Source: Spirogloea muscicola
Taxonomy: Eukaryota > Streptophyta > Zygnematophyceae > Spirogloeales > Spirogloeaceae
Assembly (NCBI GenBank): GCA_009602725.1
Contig: WELB01000146.1
Span: 63,660 to 103,646 of the forward strand
DNA: 39,987 nucleotides
Direction: 5' to 3'
Of this stretch, positions 12,501-23,200 are shown piece after piece. How positions within the stretch are numbered: the stretch's first letter is position 1; each line of letters opens with the position of its first letter. The notes under the pieces were generated by a model. That model was given only the letters and a program-made list of their open reading frames with translations. It did not search any database and was not told the DNA's origin. The translations under genes and the position numbers were made by a program.

Positions 12501-13001
12501 AAAGGCCGCCTTCAGGCCCTGCCTCACACAGCCCAGGATTGCACAAGTGGAGCACTGCTCGCGTCCACTTTGACGCTGAGCTCCCTTTGGCTGCTCAATC
12601 TCCCCCACCCAAAAAGCAGTAGCACCAGTAGCAGCAGTAGCACCGATCACGCCCCGGGGATCAGTCGATTATCGATCAAAATCTCAGGCCTTGGGGCAAG
12701 CAGTAGGTGTGAAATCGTCGAGAGTCGGAAATGTCGTCGTCTACGCGTGGACGCGAGCAGAAGTGGATAGCCGAACGACCAGGAGAAGGCCAGCAAACGA
12801 GAGGCTGGGAAGGTAGGGGAGAGAGCAAGGCTTGAGGCGCGCACCCTCCATGAGTGCTGCACGAGGCGCGACTGCTGCACCACCTGGCCCTTGTAGTCGA
12901 AGCTGCGAGGCGTGCCGGCGCGCGAGTGCGCCTCGTAGTCCGAGTCCAGGCGCGCGTCGGTAGCCGCCTGCGCCCCGGAGAAGTTCTTCTTGTACCGCGC
13001 G

Positions 13002-13032
<31 letters not shown>

Positions 13033-13072
13033 TGNGCGGCGGCGGCGGCGCGCGCAGGCCGGGCCGCGTCAT
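3578..13072 (-). CDS. PHY: Phytochrome PhyL (PAS-GAF-PHY-PAS-PAS-His kinase, extended C-terminus)
   Basis: Exons: 13072-12845, 12097-11939, 11500-11393, 11165-11084, 10903-10829, 10622-10504, 9993-9925, 9726-9652, 9467-9341, 9152-8965, 8708-8559, 8437-8363, 8221-8044, 7892-7753, 7650-7567, 7269-7102, 6937-6668, 6526-6326, 6112-5985, 5750-5600, 5348-5245, 5117-4997, 4921-4566, 4403-3578. They sum to 4182 nt (1393 aa) with no frame break. An N-terminal extension with the SFDYKGQV phytochrome signature is followed by PAS (about 82-215), GAF (218-415), PHY (411-600), two PAS domains (640-890), HisKA (about 905-1000) and HATPase (1040-1163). Key residues are Cys352 in GCHKEY (bilin thioether), D302 in NDVPQ, PRLSF in the PHY tongue (569-573), H924 in HEIRNPL, N1058 in NFARNAV, D1091 in DSGKG, and SGLGL. 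No receiver domain follows; a 230-residue tail does. Expected role: red/far-red sensing histidine kinase. The start exon contains an N, so the N-terminal glycine run may be misread. Confidence 0.92.
10148..10440. repeat. 8-bp minisatellite in PhyL intron 6
   Basis: A tandem array with period 8 lies in the intron between exons 6 and 7. The upstream block (about 10200-10320) is mostly CAAGGCTT; the next block (about 10320-10400) is homogenised to CGAGGCTT, with degenerate edges. Several frames stay open through the array only because the unit lacks stop codons. PhyR has no matching array in the same intron. Confidence 0.9.
13004..13055. repeat. GCC/CGG run with an N in PhyL exon 1
   Basis: A (CCG)n run turns into a (GCGGC)n run at the single N (13035), so the two sides are nearly inverted copies. 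On the minus strand it reads as a short proline run, then a glycine run just after the PhyL start codon. The turn at the N suggests an unresolved fold-back or gap of unknown size. Confidence 0.75.
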
Positions 13073-13299
13073 GCGGCGGGGAGCGCGGAGTGGGGGGCGG
13101 GCGGAGCGAGCAGCAGTAACGGTGTGGTCGTCAGCTTTGATGGGGGCGCTAGATGGTCAGACGGGCCAGCCGCCGTCGGGGGGGTTGCCTGGGAGGCTAG
13201 CCACGACGGCGGCCGCTGGAAGCCGCTTGAGGCCCGTCGGCCATCGTTTTCCCGCCGCCTTACTGCGGGACGAGGCCACGCCGGCCAGGGAGAAGGGCT

Positions 13300-13860
13300 C
13301 GCCCATTGAGGATAGGGGCTGGAAAAAGCCAGCCCAGAAAAGAATGAACAAAGGACGAGAAGGGGCCAGGGGAAGTACGAAGGAACAACAAGCACTAAAA
13401 AGAAACGAAGCAGCTACGAAGCACTCAGTAACCCCTGCTAAGCAGCCTCAGGTCAGAGAGACTGGGTTCCTGGAAGCGGGTCCCCTGGCCAGAGCCAGAG
13501 GCAGCAGCGAGGGCTCTGCCTGCACGCAGGTGCAGCGCGCGGACCTTGTCGAGTCTTTCCCACTTCTTCCCATGCGACCACGTCTTCCCATGCGCCGTGG
13601 ACATATACGGCGGCTACGGAACGAAGTGGTCTTCCCAGGCACTCGCGATACACCAGCGTGCTGGTCGTGCGTTAGCCCAGGCTAATGGCTTCCGTGGTGG
13701 TGGTTTGGCTCCTCAGTATAGCTTATCAGATATGCATGTAATCACTCGGGGATATTAGTGTCCCCCTTAGCCAGCTCATTACCCAGTTAAAAGGATTTGT
13801 TAGGCCAGAATTGGCCTCCTTTCAATTTCATGCGCACCGCGCGCCTTCTCTCTGTCTTTC
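13300..13860 (+). mobile_element. Retroelement fossil with C-terminal tail
   Basis: Starts with the hairpin module (GGCTGGAAAAAGCCAGCCC, 13317-13336) followed by GGGGCC about 45 bases on. A short coding remnant at 13582-13758 has HVFPCAVDIYGGYG, which aligns with LLPAAIDIFGCLG of the 35.7 kb copy, and ends in ...LAPQYSLSDMHVITRGY. The tail TTGGCCTCC...TCATGCGCACCGCGC (about 13812-13845) is shared with several other copies. Broken and 5'-truncated. Confidence 0.55.
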
Positions 13861-13979
13861 TAGGCATGGCTTTCCACCTTCCCACCCCTGCCATCCCTCC
13901 TGCCACTGTAGCTGCCCCACTCCTCTAGCAGCTCCAGGAAGGGTCGGCAAGGCCCCCATTTCCGTGCACTAGTTTTTGT

Positions 13980-14400
13980 CTGAACATTGTATTGGCTTGA
14001 ATTGGCCACGCTTTCATGTCATGCGCACCGCGCATTTCTGTGTTCACAGCCCGGCCCCTTTGGAAGAGCTCAGTTCTTCCTTACATCCTGCTCGCCTGTA
14101 CGGCTGCCGGCTGCTCGCCTAAGTTCCACATTTCCGCTGGGCTTCCGCGGAGGTGCTCCGGCTCCCATAGTGCGCCTGATATCTCTATACTTGATAACTC
14201 GTGGATGCTTTATGTGCCTTCAGCTGTGGTTTCGCCCTGTAACCTCAGTTCCTCTGGCCTAGGGCTTCTCTCTCTTTCTGTCGCTCCAATCTCTGCACTA
14301 CATCTGCCCGCACTGCGTACTAGCTCCCGCTTCAAGTCCCTTGCAAAGTCACGCGCACCGCGCGCATTGCCACTCCTTTCTCTGTCCCCTAGCGAAGACA
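13980..14400 (+). mobile_element. Retroelement 3'-end fragments, nested
   Basis: Two more copies of the shared tail (ATTGGCC...CATGCGCACCGCGC at about 14000-14035, and CACGCGCACCGCGCGC at 14350-14368) enclose a remnant ending in a YLITRG-like stretch (about 14130-14215), similar to the VITRGY end of the preceding copy. They look like successive insertions of the same family. Fossil. Confidence 0.45.
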
Positions 14401-14993
14401 ATGTAAGGCAATGGCTGTGAGAGGCCAGCCTAAATTGATGCACAAGGTCTGAAAGAGGCCGCCATTGCTGCACCACGCCCCATTGCCGCCGTCTCAAAGG
14501 TGGTGGCAGCCCCATTCCACATCCCGTCTCGTCGCCAACGTCTCGTGGTAGGGGTGGCGGTGGCCGCCTCGCCGCCAGAGAGCACGCCAGCTGGAAGCCG
14601 GACCCGCCGTCGCCACGCGGCCCTGCGCCAGGGCGCCACGAGGTGCACCGGCATCGTCGAGTGCGGCAACCCGCACGAGCGGCCAGGGCGAGCAGGAAGT
14701 TCGTGGAAGCTGCAGGTCGCGCGGGGGCGCCGGCCGTAGATCCCCCCACTCGGCCGCGCCGCCTGGCTCACCACCAACTCGGGCACCCGCAACCCTAACC
14801 CTATATGATCCCTTACATTAACAACCCTAGATTCCAACCACCACATTCCAAACCCCTGATCCTGGACCAATTCACCCCCTTCGGATAGTACTTTGTGATA
14901 TGTAGCCCCACCGTTTGCACTAGCTTTTGCCTGAACATTGTATATGCTTGCATTGCACGACCTCATCCGCGACGCAATGGCATCTTCCAGGAA
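14401..14993. other. GC-rich island plus short telomere-like stretch
   Basis: A hairpin module (GGCTGTGAGAGGCCAGCC, 14413-14430) opens the segment. A GC-rich stretch of about 280 bases (14470-14760) is open in several frames but I recognise no protein in it. At 14790-14830 there are CCCTAACCCTA-like units, a weak interstitial telomeric motif. No gene is supported. Confidence 0.4.
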
Positions 14994-15869
14994 GAAGTGG
15001 CTCTCCCAATGGGGGCAAGGGCTGTGAGAAGCCAGCCCGAAAAGAATTGACAAGGTTCGAAGGGGCCAAACTACGAGCTAAGCAGCGACTGCGGGGCCTG
15101 AAGAGGCTATGGCAGAACGGGGGAGGATGGACCAATTAGTAGTTACGAGTGAGGAGCAGGAGGCCGGATACACAGTTGCGATGGAGAATTCGTTTGTCAT
15201 GCCCATCCTCCAGAGGGCCGACGGACTCCACACGCGCCGCGTCGACCTGGTGGTGTCCACGACGGGCGGCGGCGGGCACATCATTGCCGATATGGTCACC
15301 ACTGATGTGGTCGACCGCTCCAACCCGGGGCTTTCTGCCTCGCGGGCTGGCCACGCTGCGGCGAAGGCCGCTCGCAGCAAGGCGGCCAAACACGCCGACC
15401 ACCCGGCTGCCGATGAGTTCGTCCCCCTGGCTTTGGACGTGCACGGGGCTCTCGGATCCCACTGGCTCGACCTGTTGGCCAGGCTTGCTCGGCGCGCTGT
15501 GTCCCGCAGGCGCGGTAAGCCAGCTGACTTCAACGCCGCTGGCTTGTGGGCTCAGGTGTATCGTATGCGCTTGTCCGTCTCCCTCCAGCGGTCCATGGCC
15601 CACGCCTTGCATCTGCGTACTGGCCGTGCTCTCGCTGCGGCCTCCAGCTTTCGTCAGGGGGATAGTTTTCCGGCAGCTAGTCTGTCGGATGTGAGGCTCC
15701 TTGTTCGTAACTACTGAGTGGTTCATCCTCCCCCCTTCTGCCATAGCCTCTTCAGGCCCCACAGTCGCTGCTTAGCTCGTAGTTTGGCCCCTTCGAACCT
15801 TGTAATTCTGTTCGGGCTGGCTTCTCACAGCCCTTGCCCCCATTGGGAGAGCCACTTCTATCTTGCATT
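14994..15869 (+). mobile_element. Inverted-repeat unit enclosing a retroelement ORF
   Basis: The segment 14994-15152 recurs in inverted orientation at about 15710-15869 with only a few differences. Both arms start outside with AAGTGGCTCTCCCAATGGGGG, continue through the hairpin module and AAGGTTCGAAGGGGCC, and end inside with TAGTAGTTACGA-like sequence. The 202-codon ORF (15109-15717) begins in the left arm and ends in the right arm. The close match between arms suggests a recent or gene-converted structure. It may be a fold-back produced when two copies of one 3' end landed in opposite orientations, or a real terminal inverted repeat. Confidence 0.7.
15109..15717 (+). CDS. Retroelement-type C-terminal domain ORF (202 aa)
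   Basis: The frame is open from an ATG in the left inverted arm to a stop in the right arm. It has a VDLVVSTTGGGG strand, an alanine/lysine-rich helix (SAAKAARSKAAKHAD type), then EFVPLALDVHGALGSHWL, and a final helix ending in RALAAA. This order (D-V-V strand, Ala/Lys helix, P-L-A-x-D/E-x-x-G strand) resembles the domain after the reverse transcriptase in many algal and animal retroelement ORFs, possibly nuclease-like. No reverse transcriptase lies upstream, so it is a truncated element or a stand-alone derivative. Assignment is from memory of the family; moderate certainty. Confidence 0.5.
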   Translation: MAERGRMDQLVVTSEEQEAGYTVAMENSFVMPILQRADGLHTRRVDLVVSTTGGGGHIIADMVTTDVVDRSNPGLSASRAGHAAAKAARSKAAKHADHPAADEFVPLALDVHGALGSHWLDLLARLARRAVSRRRGKPADFNAAGLWAQVYRMRLSVSLQRSMAHALHLRTGRALAAASSFRQGDSFPAASLSDVRLLVRNY

Positions 15870-16310
15870 GGCCTCCGTTTCATTTCATCCACACTGCGCG
15901 CGCCTTCCCCATTCAGAGAAACTGCTGCCTCTTATACTTTTCTCTTATATTTGCAGGCAGGCCGCGATGTGGCTGCTGCGTCTGGACGCCGTGTTGACAG
16001 ATTTTCCGGCTGCTAGCGACTCTGACTTGCGGCTGCCGACAAGGAGTTCTTAAGCACCCAGTCGTAGCTACTTAGCGTAGTTGTGTGTTTAGCACTTCCC
16101 AGCCCCTTCAGACCTTGTCCACTTATATGGGTTGGCTTTTCAAAGCCCTCGCCCATTTTGAAAAGGCTGCTTCTTCATTCACAGCCATCGTTCCCTATTG
16201 CATCCATCACACGTTCAGAGATGCAGCTCTTTTAAAGGGGGCGAGGGCTGTGCCAAACCAGCCCAACAAAATTGAGCACTGTACTCAGAAAAGCAAGTAA
16301 TTGCTGAGGA
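15870..16310. mobile_element. Retroelement fragments in both orientations
   Basis: The shared tail TTGGCCTCCGTTTCATTTCATCC...GCGCGCGCC (15878-15907) is followed by a decayed coding remnant (about 15955-16050). Next is an inverted hairpin module (GGTTGGCTTTTCAAAGCCC, about 16130-16150) and a direct one (GGGCTGTGCCAAACCAGCCC, 16243-16262). Broken copies of the same family; individual boundaries are not clear. Confidence 0.5.
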
Positions 16311-17203
16311 AGGCCACTCGGTAACACCTTAGTCAGCAGCCGCAAGCCGGAAATCCCAGCAGCCGTAAACCCCGCCTACAGCCGAGGTGGCAGCCAGGGC
16401 ACGACCAGCATGCAGATGCGAAGGGCTTGAGCCAGGGAAGCAGAAAGCCGCATATATCAAACCAGGGCTTTAGAGCCTGCAGACTTGACATCTGCCTGCT
16501 CCCCGTGGTGCTGTTGGGACATGTCAGGTTAACTGCGTGCTGGGAATTATTTGCGGCATGCAAGGAGCACCCCGCGTATATAAAGTGGCTAACTGAGGTT
16601 CAAGACATGGCAACTCAAGATGGGAAAACTTGGGGATAACTTGTCTCGGTCGGGGGTCATGAATGCAGAGAAATTGGAGGGCGGGTACAGGAAAGGCCGC
16701 ATAGCTGCTACCTCACATGAACGCAGTGAAAATAAATAAATAACAATGGTCAGCTATTTCACTACGCACAAAAATTTGTTCACCTATTCCTGCACCAGAG
16801 CATGGTTGGCATCTATGACGACTGCAGTAGGGGTGAGCACTGGCTCTACAGCTGTCACTACAATTGTTACGGCATGAGCAGCTGTAGTTGTGAGGCGGTC
16901 ACTCTTGCCGGACACTCAGTCAAACATAGCAGCAGGCTAGAGGTGTGTTCCTAAAGGCACCTACAAGAGCTCAAAGGTAGCTTCCACGTAATAAAAGTGG
17001 AGCACAAGGCAATCACAAAACAACGAGCTAGAGTGCATCCTGCATTGCATTACAGTGTAGGACTGTAAGAGGATGCAGGCTCTGAGTAAAGTGGCAAGTT
17101 GCAAGAGTTAGTGGTTTACCCTTTCTGCGGGCTCCTCGCAGATCCATCTACACGCCTGTCAAGTGTCTCAAGATTAGGCAGCTGCCCAGTTATCACGCTG
17201 AGC
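16311..17203. other. Spacer downstream of PhyR
   Basis: Non-coding sequence between the repeat cluster and the PhyR stop codon. Open frames are short and match nothing I know. It presumably includes the PhyR 3' untranslated region; I see no other feature. Confidence 0.5.
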
Positions 17204-20200
17204 TCAGCTGGGTGGCTTGAGGGGCCAGAAGGGCGGCGCCGTGGGGCTCACGACCTGCGCAGCCTGAAGCTGCTCTGGCGCACTCCACTCGCCAATAGTG
17301 GTGTGGATGACGCCCTCCTGCTCGATCAGCGCATCGCTGGAGTTGTGGACCTCTGCTCCTGGAGGTGCGAGTGGCAGCTCAAGGTCAAGGGAGAAGCTTG
17401 AGCCGTGCCCCTCTCGGGACACGAATGAGAGGCTGCCACCCATTATATCGGCGAGGTTCTTGCAGACCCCCAGGCCAAGCCCCGGGCTAGAGCCCCTGTT
17501 GTCACAAGGCATCACATATAAACATCAGCATAGGTAGCTGCCTACACTCGCAGATGGTGACATTCCCAGAACAGGTCGGCAACAGAATGCTGATTATGTA
17601 CAATAGCTAGCATGAAATACAGTCTGTTGACTATAAGAAGTAGCTCTCGAACCGCAGGCATATATTGCTCATTCACTGAGGTTGTTTGGATCAGCCAGCC
17701 ACTGTGAGCAAGCAATGAGCATGCTGCAATGCTATAAGTGAAAGCAGGGCCGTTGTCAAGTCCAGCGTATGACAAAGCTGCATAGAAGCGCTGCACCAGC
17801 ACGCACCTGGCTCCGATTGGCCGGTCTTGCGGCTGCATCTCGAAGGTGTCGTTAAGCCGCTGCATAGACATGCCCTTGCCAGAGTCGGAGACCTTGAAGA
17901 TGAATCTGAACGTCCCTTCCTTGGAGGGGGCCGCTGCCTTCAGCTTGATCTCCACCCAGCCTACTGCTGTGCTCTCCACGGCATTCCTCGCGAAGTTTGC
18001 CACAACCTGCTTTACTCTGAGGCTGTCCCCGGTGACTATGGCACTGTCGCAGGCAGGGTCCTGTGTGCCATACAGCTTCAGCCCCCGCTCCAGTGCATGA
18101 GATGACTCCTGTGAGTCCACAACGAGCAGAGGTCAGAAAAAGCTGTCCACTGCAGCCCATGCAGCGGCATCTATCCCTCCATCGACTATTGTTGGGCAAG
18201 GACGGCTGACATCAATTACATGCAGACATATCTGGTAGAACCAACTTGCCCAATGTCAACATATCATGCAGCTGGTATTGGGTAACCCACTCCTCAATCG
18301 TGTGACTGCACCCTCAGTAGATTGGAGGACTGTCACCTGAGCTAATATCTCACTCATGACTTGAGTCAGCATGAAATATTCAGTAAGAAGTTCAAGTCGT
18401 CCCTCTCGGATGAGGCTTGCTTTTAGCATGTTCTGGACAACTCCTTGCAGAAACTCCCTGCAGAGGAATGGAGAGCAGGATTATCGAATATTGTGGAAAG
18501 CGCTGGAAAGGCTGACACCCTTCATGGCAGACTGTTAGACTCCTGATATAACACCATATATGTACAGCTGAACCCTTTCCCCATCAATGAGGGACAAGAC
18601 AAGTCAAGGCATGCTTTGACTCCAAGACAAATTGCCTTTATTCAGATAGCGGAAGACAGCTTGCAAGTCACTACTTACCCGCATACTGAAGTAGTAGCCA
18701 CCAGTTCCCGCTGCTGTCGTGTCATCTCTGTGTCCTCCATGTACTTGATGCTCTTTAAGATTCCATCGAGAGGGCTACTAATCTGCACTTGCACTTTCAA
18801 TAATGCGATGAGATTGTCTACCGCTACAGTCAACGCTATCCACTCCCAGGTTCTTTGGCAAGTATTCTGAGGAAAGCCTGCAATATTGCATTCAGGAAGC
18901 TATTATTCAGGAAGGGGCAATACCTCATGGCAGAGACACGCCAGCTGCATAGTCTTCGCATGTGATGCAGCCTCGCCAACGATCCGCACAGCTGTTGCAT
19001 TCTCGGCTGTCCTCCTCTCCACCATGTCTTGCAAGAAGCAGACTGCTCCTACTGGTACCCAGCTCGTGTCCATTCTAAGTTTGTTCCAAGTAGCATACAA
19101 GATAAGTGATATTAAGGCTCAACAGTCAAGTAACCATTAGTAGGTATTTGGACATAAGTGGCGTGAAAGTCATGACTACGTTTGGATAGCCAAGCAGATC
19201 TGCCCCTGCAATAAGAGCAATGCCCCTAGATGCGTGAAATACCTGGAGATGACATGCAAGAGAGTGTCCATTTGTTGGCCATCCATGGTGCGGAAGCGGA
19301 ACTCGTGGTTCCGGAGGTCACGACCTTGCAGGGCTTGGCCAAGTCCAATGTCAAACAAAACGAGGGCATCCTCCTGAAGTAAGGATAGCAAGCAATGTCA
19401 TCCTAAGTACGATCACAAAGGCGCCACAATGTTTCGGGAGTATACCCAACCACAATTGTGACGGCAGCCAACCTAAGACCAACATCAGCACCAGACATGT
19501 GACTGTGATCATATTCGTACATTTATCATGTCAGAAACCCGTATGTCCCATTTGCATGCACAAAAGGGAATCACGGACATGACATGAGCTAATCAGAAGC
19601 AAAGCTTGACTACGGTAACGGGAGAGGCAGTACGGTAGACTGTGCAGACCGGGTCCATGATCATGGGGTTGCCCTTCAGCACGTCACGTATCAGGTGCTT
19701 CCCCAACACATTGTCCTTGCCGATGTCCAGCACCTCCTCCATGTGCCTGTTCCACTGCGTTATGTTCCAGTCCTTGTCTATCCCAAAGGCCAGCATGTCT
19801 GTCTCGTCCAGCCATCGCCCCAACTCGGGGCCTGCCAGCTGGGCCTACGGAGCACTACTAAACAAAGTCAGCCCATGTAAACTGCCCCAATTCTATTAGA
19901 GATGGATGGGAAATGCAATTAAAAGATCAACTGCAGAGCCAAAATATTGCATGTGAATGCTGGGCCCTTGGTCCTGTCTGCTTGGGGCAAGAGTACCTCT
20001 CTGGAGAGGAGCTTGATGAGGCTGATGTCCTGGCCCACCATCCGTATGCCCACCAGCTTGCCATGCATGTCGTGTTGGCCATACAGCGACATGAGGAGGT
20101 ACAGGCGGCGTCCATCACCTGCTTTCAGGCACAGGTCAACGGGTTCCAGCTCATCGCCAGCTGACACAGCCTCGAGGGCACGTCGGAAGTCCTCATGAGA

Positions 20201-23200
20201 CTCCTCTGCAATGACAGACGAAAAGGGCTTCCCCATGACAGCACCCTACAATGCAGCAACATCATCATGCGTCAATAGGAAGGTATGAGCAGAGAAGGTG
20301 AATGCAGAATGTAAAGCATCAACTTAAAGCTTGGAAGTTTAAGATGAGCAGCTGATGAGGCATTTTCTACGGCAGGGGGCTACTTAAGTATATCAAAGGC
20401 TGGTCAAGTAGAGACTGCCTCATGTGCAACAGACTGGTTTGCTTCAGCTCACAGCTTCTAGCAGTTGACTGATTCTAGCAGCCAGGGTACTGTGATGGGT
20501 CAGTTGCTCTGACCTAAGTCATGCATGTTAAGGTGCTCAAATCTTCACATATCTGGACAGTGAGTGCTATCACAGCTTGCTACCTTGTCAAGTTGCATAA
20601 GCTTGCTTGCGCGAGTATTCCACTCGTACACATTGCAACTTCCAGAGAGTCCAATGACTGGTGTTCTGGCGCCTTCCATTCCAGAGTGGAGTTTCCTTGA
20701 GACTTCAATGAGCTGCCGCTGGACCTTCAGACGCTCGTTGTTGAGATGGGTCTGCAGATCAAGAGAGCAGTCAGGCACGAAGTGAATAAGTTGAAAACTG
20801 TCCAGAAACTTGACCCAAAGTGGCTTCTGTATTCTGCACTTCTTGACACTACATCCTCTCAAGCTGTCTCTCAAGCTTGTCTGAGGGCGGCCAGGCATCT
20901 ACCAGGCAAGGAGCAGGATCGAGAAAATGATTGCCACACAAAGCACCGCTCTCATACTAGGTGACTGAACTCATACAAGTTGAGAGATGCAGATTTGACT
21001 GCTCATAGATGGTCTGAAGGGACTGGTGGATGTGTAAAGGAACACGTTCCTTCAGGTAGTGATGCCTGCCTGGTCAACATACAAGGTGACTCCAATGGAA
21101 TACCTGAATCTTAAATCGAATAGCATACAAGTCTGGGTTCTCCGGCAGCGAGTCCTTTACAAGCAGCCTCAGCATTTGCATCATCTCAATCTGCTCCATG
21201 AAAGCTTCAATTTTATGATCAGTGGTGCAATGTGACATGCTGGGAGCTTCTCTTGCTTAATGTTGGCTTCCCCAGCATCTTCGCAACCTACCCACTCAAA
21301 GGATCCAGCTGAATCTTCTTGCCACATCAGTTGTGCGCACCGGGTGCATAGTGACATATACCTCTGGATCCTCCCACGCAGGACTTTGCTGGCGGGCTAT
21401 CTCATAATATGCGTCAAAGGAGTAGCGAGGGTGGAGATTGACGCCATCAGGCGGAGCGTGTGTAGACTTGTCGCCAGCCCATTTGATAGTCTGGGCAATA
21501 CCTGTGCGTATGCACAAGGCAAATTTTTAAGTTGCTAGGTAGGTGAGTATGGGAACCTACGAATAACTGCGAGCAGATGGTGAGATGATGTCATCAACAC
21601 TAAGCCCTCAGCTTTGACTTGGTGTACCCCTAGCCCTCATAGCCTATTTGCAGATGTGGATCTAGAATTTCATAGCCTTGTGTGAACTCAGGACCACGTG
21701 TAGGGACGACGACAACTGGGAAAATGAGCATTACCACTCCGAAACCACATGATCAGGTCCCCTTCTCTGTTGACGAGAGCAACAGCAAGGCCGCAGACGT
21801 TAGGCCCGAGGGCTGCAGCTCCAGGGTACCCTGCGCCCTCCAGGCTGTTTGTCACGTAGACTCCCTCTTCGACATCGTCCTTCTCCAGCAGCCATTTGGC
21901 GAGGTCGGCAATCTGATACGCCAAGCCCCATGAAGCTTAGCAGGGGTTGTAAAGCAGGGGTTATGGAGGTCGCCGTATTGGCAAATGTTGATTGATAAGA
22001 GCCTGAGGCAAGCAAGGGCAAGATCCTGACCTCTGACTCGCTAGGCGCCGTCCCACGCACAATGACCTGCCCTTTACAGATGAGAGCGGCACCCTCACAT
22101 GGGACCTGTGAGCCGAAAGTGGGATGGTTGGAACCCACAACACTTACATGATGACAAGGAAGGGCAAGCATATGCCTGTTGCTGTTCTTAAATACGATAT
22201 TGTATCAAAGCCAAGCCTGCTAAATGCAATCCCAGCTCTCTTAACTTTACAGTACTTGTGCTTAGATTTCCAACTCAGTGCATCTGACAATAAGTCAGCG
22301 CTCACAAGGTCATGGACGCCAGGGCTCTGAGTGATGATCCCAAGCGGAGCGTATCTTGTGAGCATGCTGCACAGCATGGCCCTTGTGTGCATCTCCCCCT
22401 TCTGCTGCGCCTCTTCACTCGCCTCAATGTCCATTGCTAGCTGCAGAGCGAATGCCTGCAGAAACAGTTGCCTTGCCTTTAGCAACAACAGATTTGTTGC
22501 AGTGGGTTGCCTACTATGCAATAGCACATACAGATGCCCCCCATTCCCGAACCCTGCCTGCCTCCCTCCCTCTCCCTCCCTCCAAGTCATACTGACTTGC
22601 AGGGTAGCACCTGCCAGCAGTAAGTATATGCAGGTGCTGCAAGAACCTAATTGCAGCAACACAAGAGCTTATCTAAAATATAATCATCTAAGCCTGCGGT
22701 GACCTCAATGTGCCTTGTGATGACAAACTCAAACCAAAGGCAGCGCCCCGACAATCCCGCCAAAATCACGATGCAAGTTGAAAAAAGCCTGATGAGTACC
22801 TCCTTAATGAGATCACAGGCATAGCGTTGAGGATAGGGGACCATCTTAGGGCCGTTTTGATGATGGCAGACCACCAGACCCCACAATCTTGCAATTCTGG
22901 CGTGGCCAATCGTAACGACTATGGCCATGACCAGGGTTCCCGAGCACTTCAGGTTCTTGGAGTACTCTTTGTGGCAGCCAGACACTCCTGCTTGCAGGAG
23001 TGGGAGTACTTGGTTAGCATCACGAATAGCATAACATTTGCACAAAGAAAAGGGCAAGCTGCTACTTACTGAGGCTTGCTTCAAGCTCAATGATATATTG
23101 GTACTCAAGCTAATACGCTTTGTACTGACTCTGTTCCAGTCAAGTCAAAGGGGTGACATTGCTTCCAGAAGCCATGAGGGTCGCACCTCGGAGAGTGGAT

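Noticed and set aside
15053-15066. tRNA gene suggested by a B-box-like GGTTCGAAGG
   Set aside because: No cloverleaf or proper A box at the right distance. The motif belongs to the dispersed repeat.
15136-15762. 208-codon minus-strand frame opposite the retroelement ORF
   Set aside because: The inverted arms create similar ends on both strands. Only the plus-strand frame shows the conserved domain.
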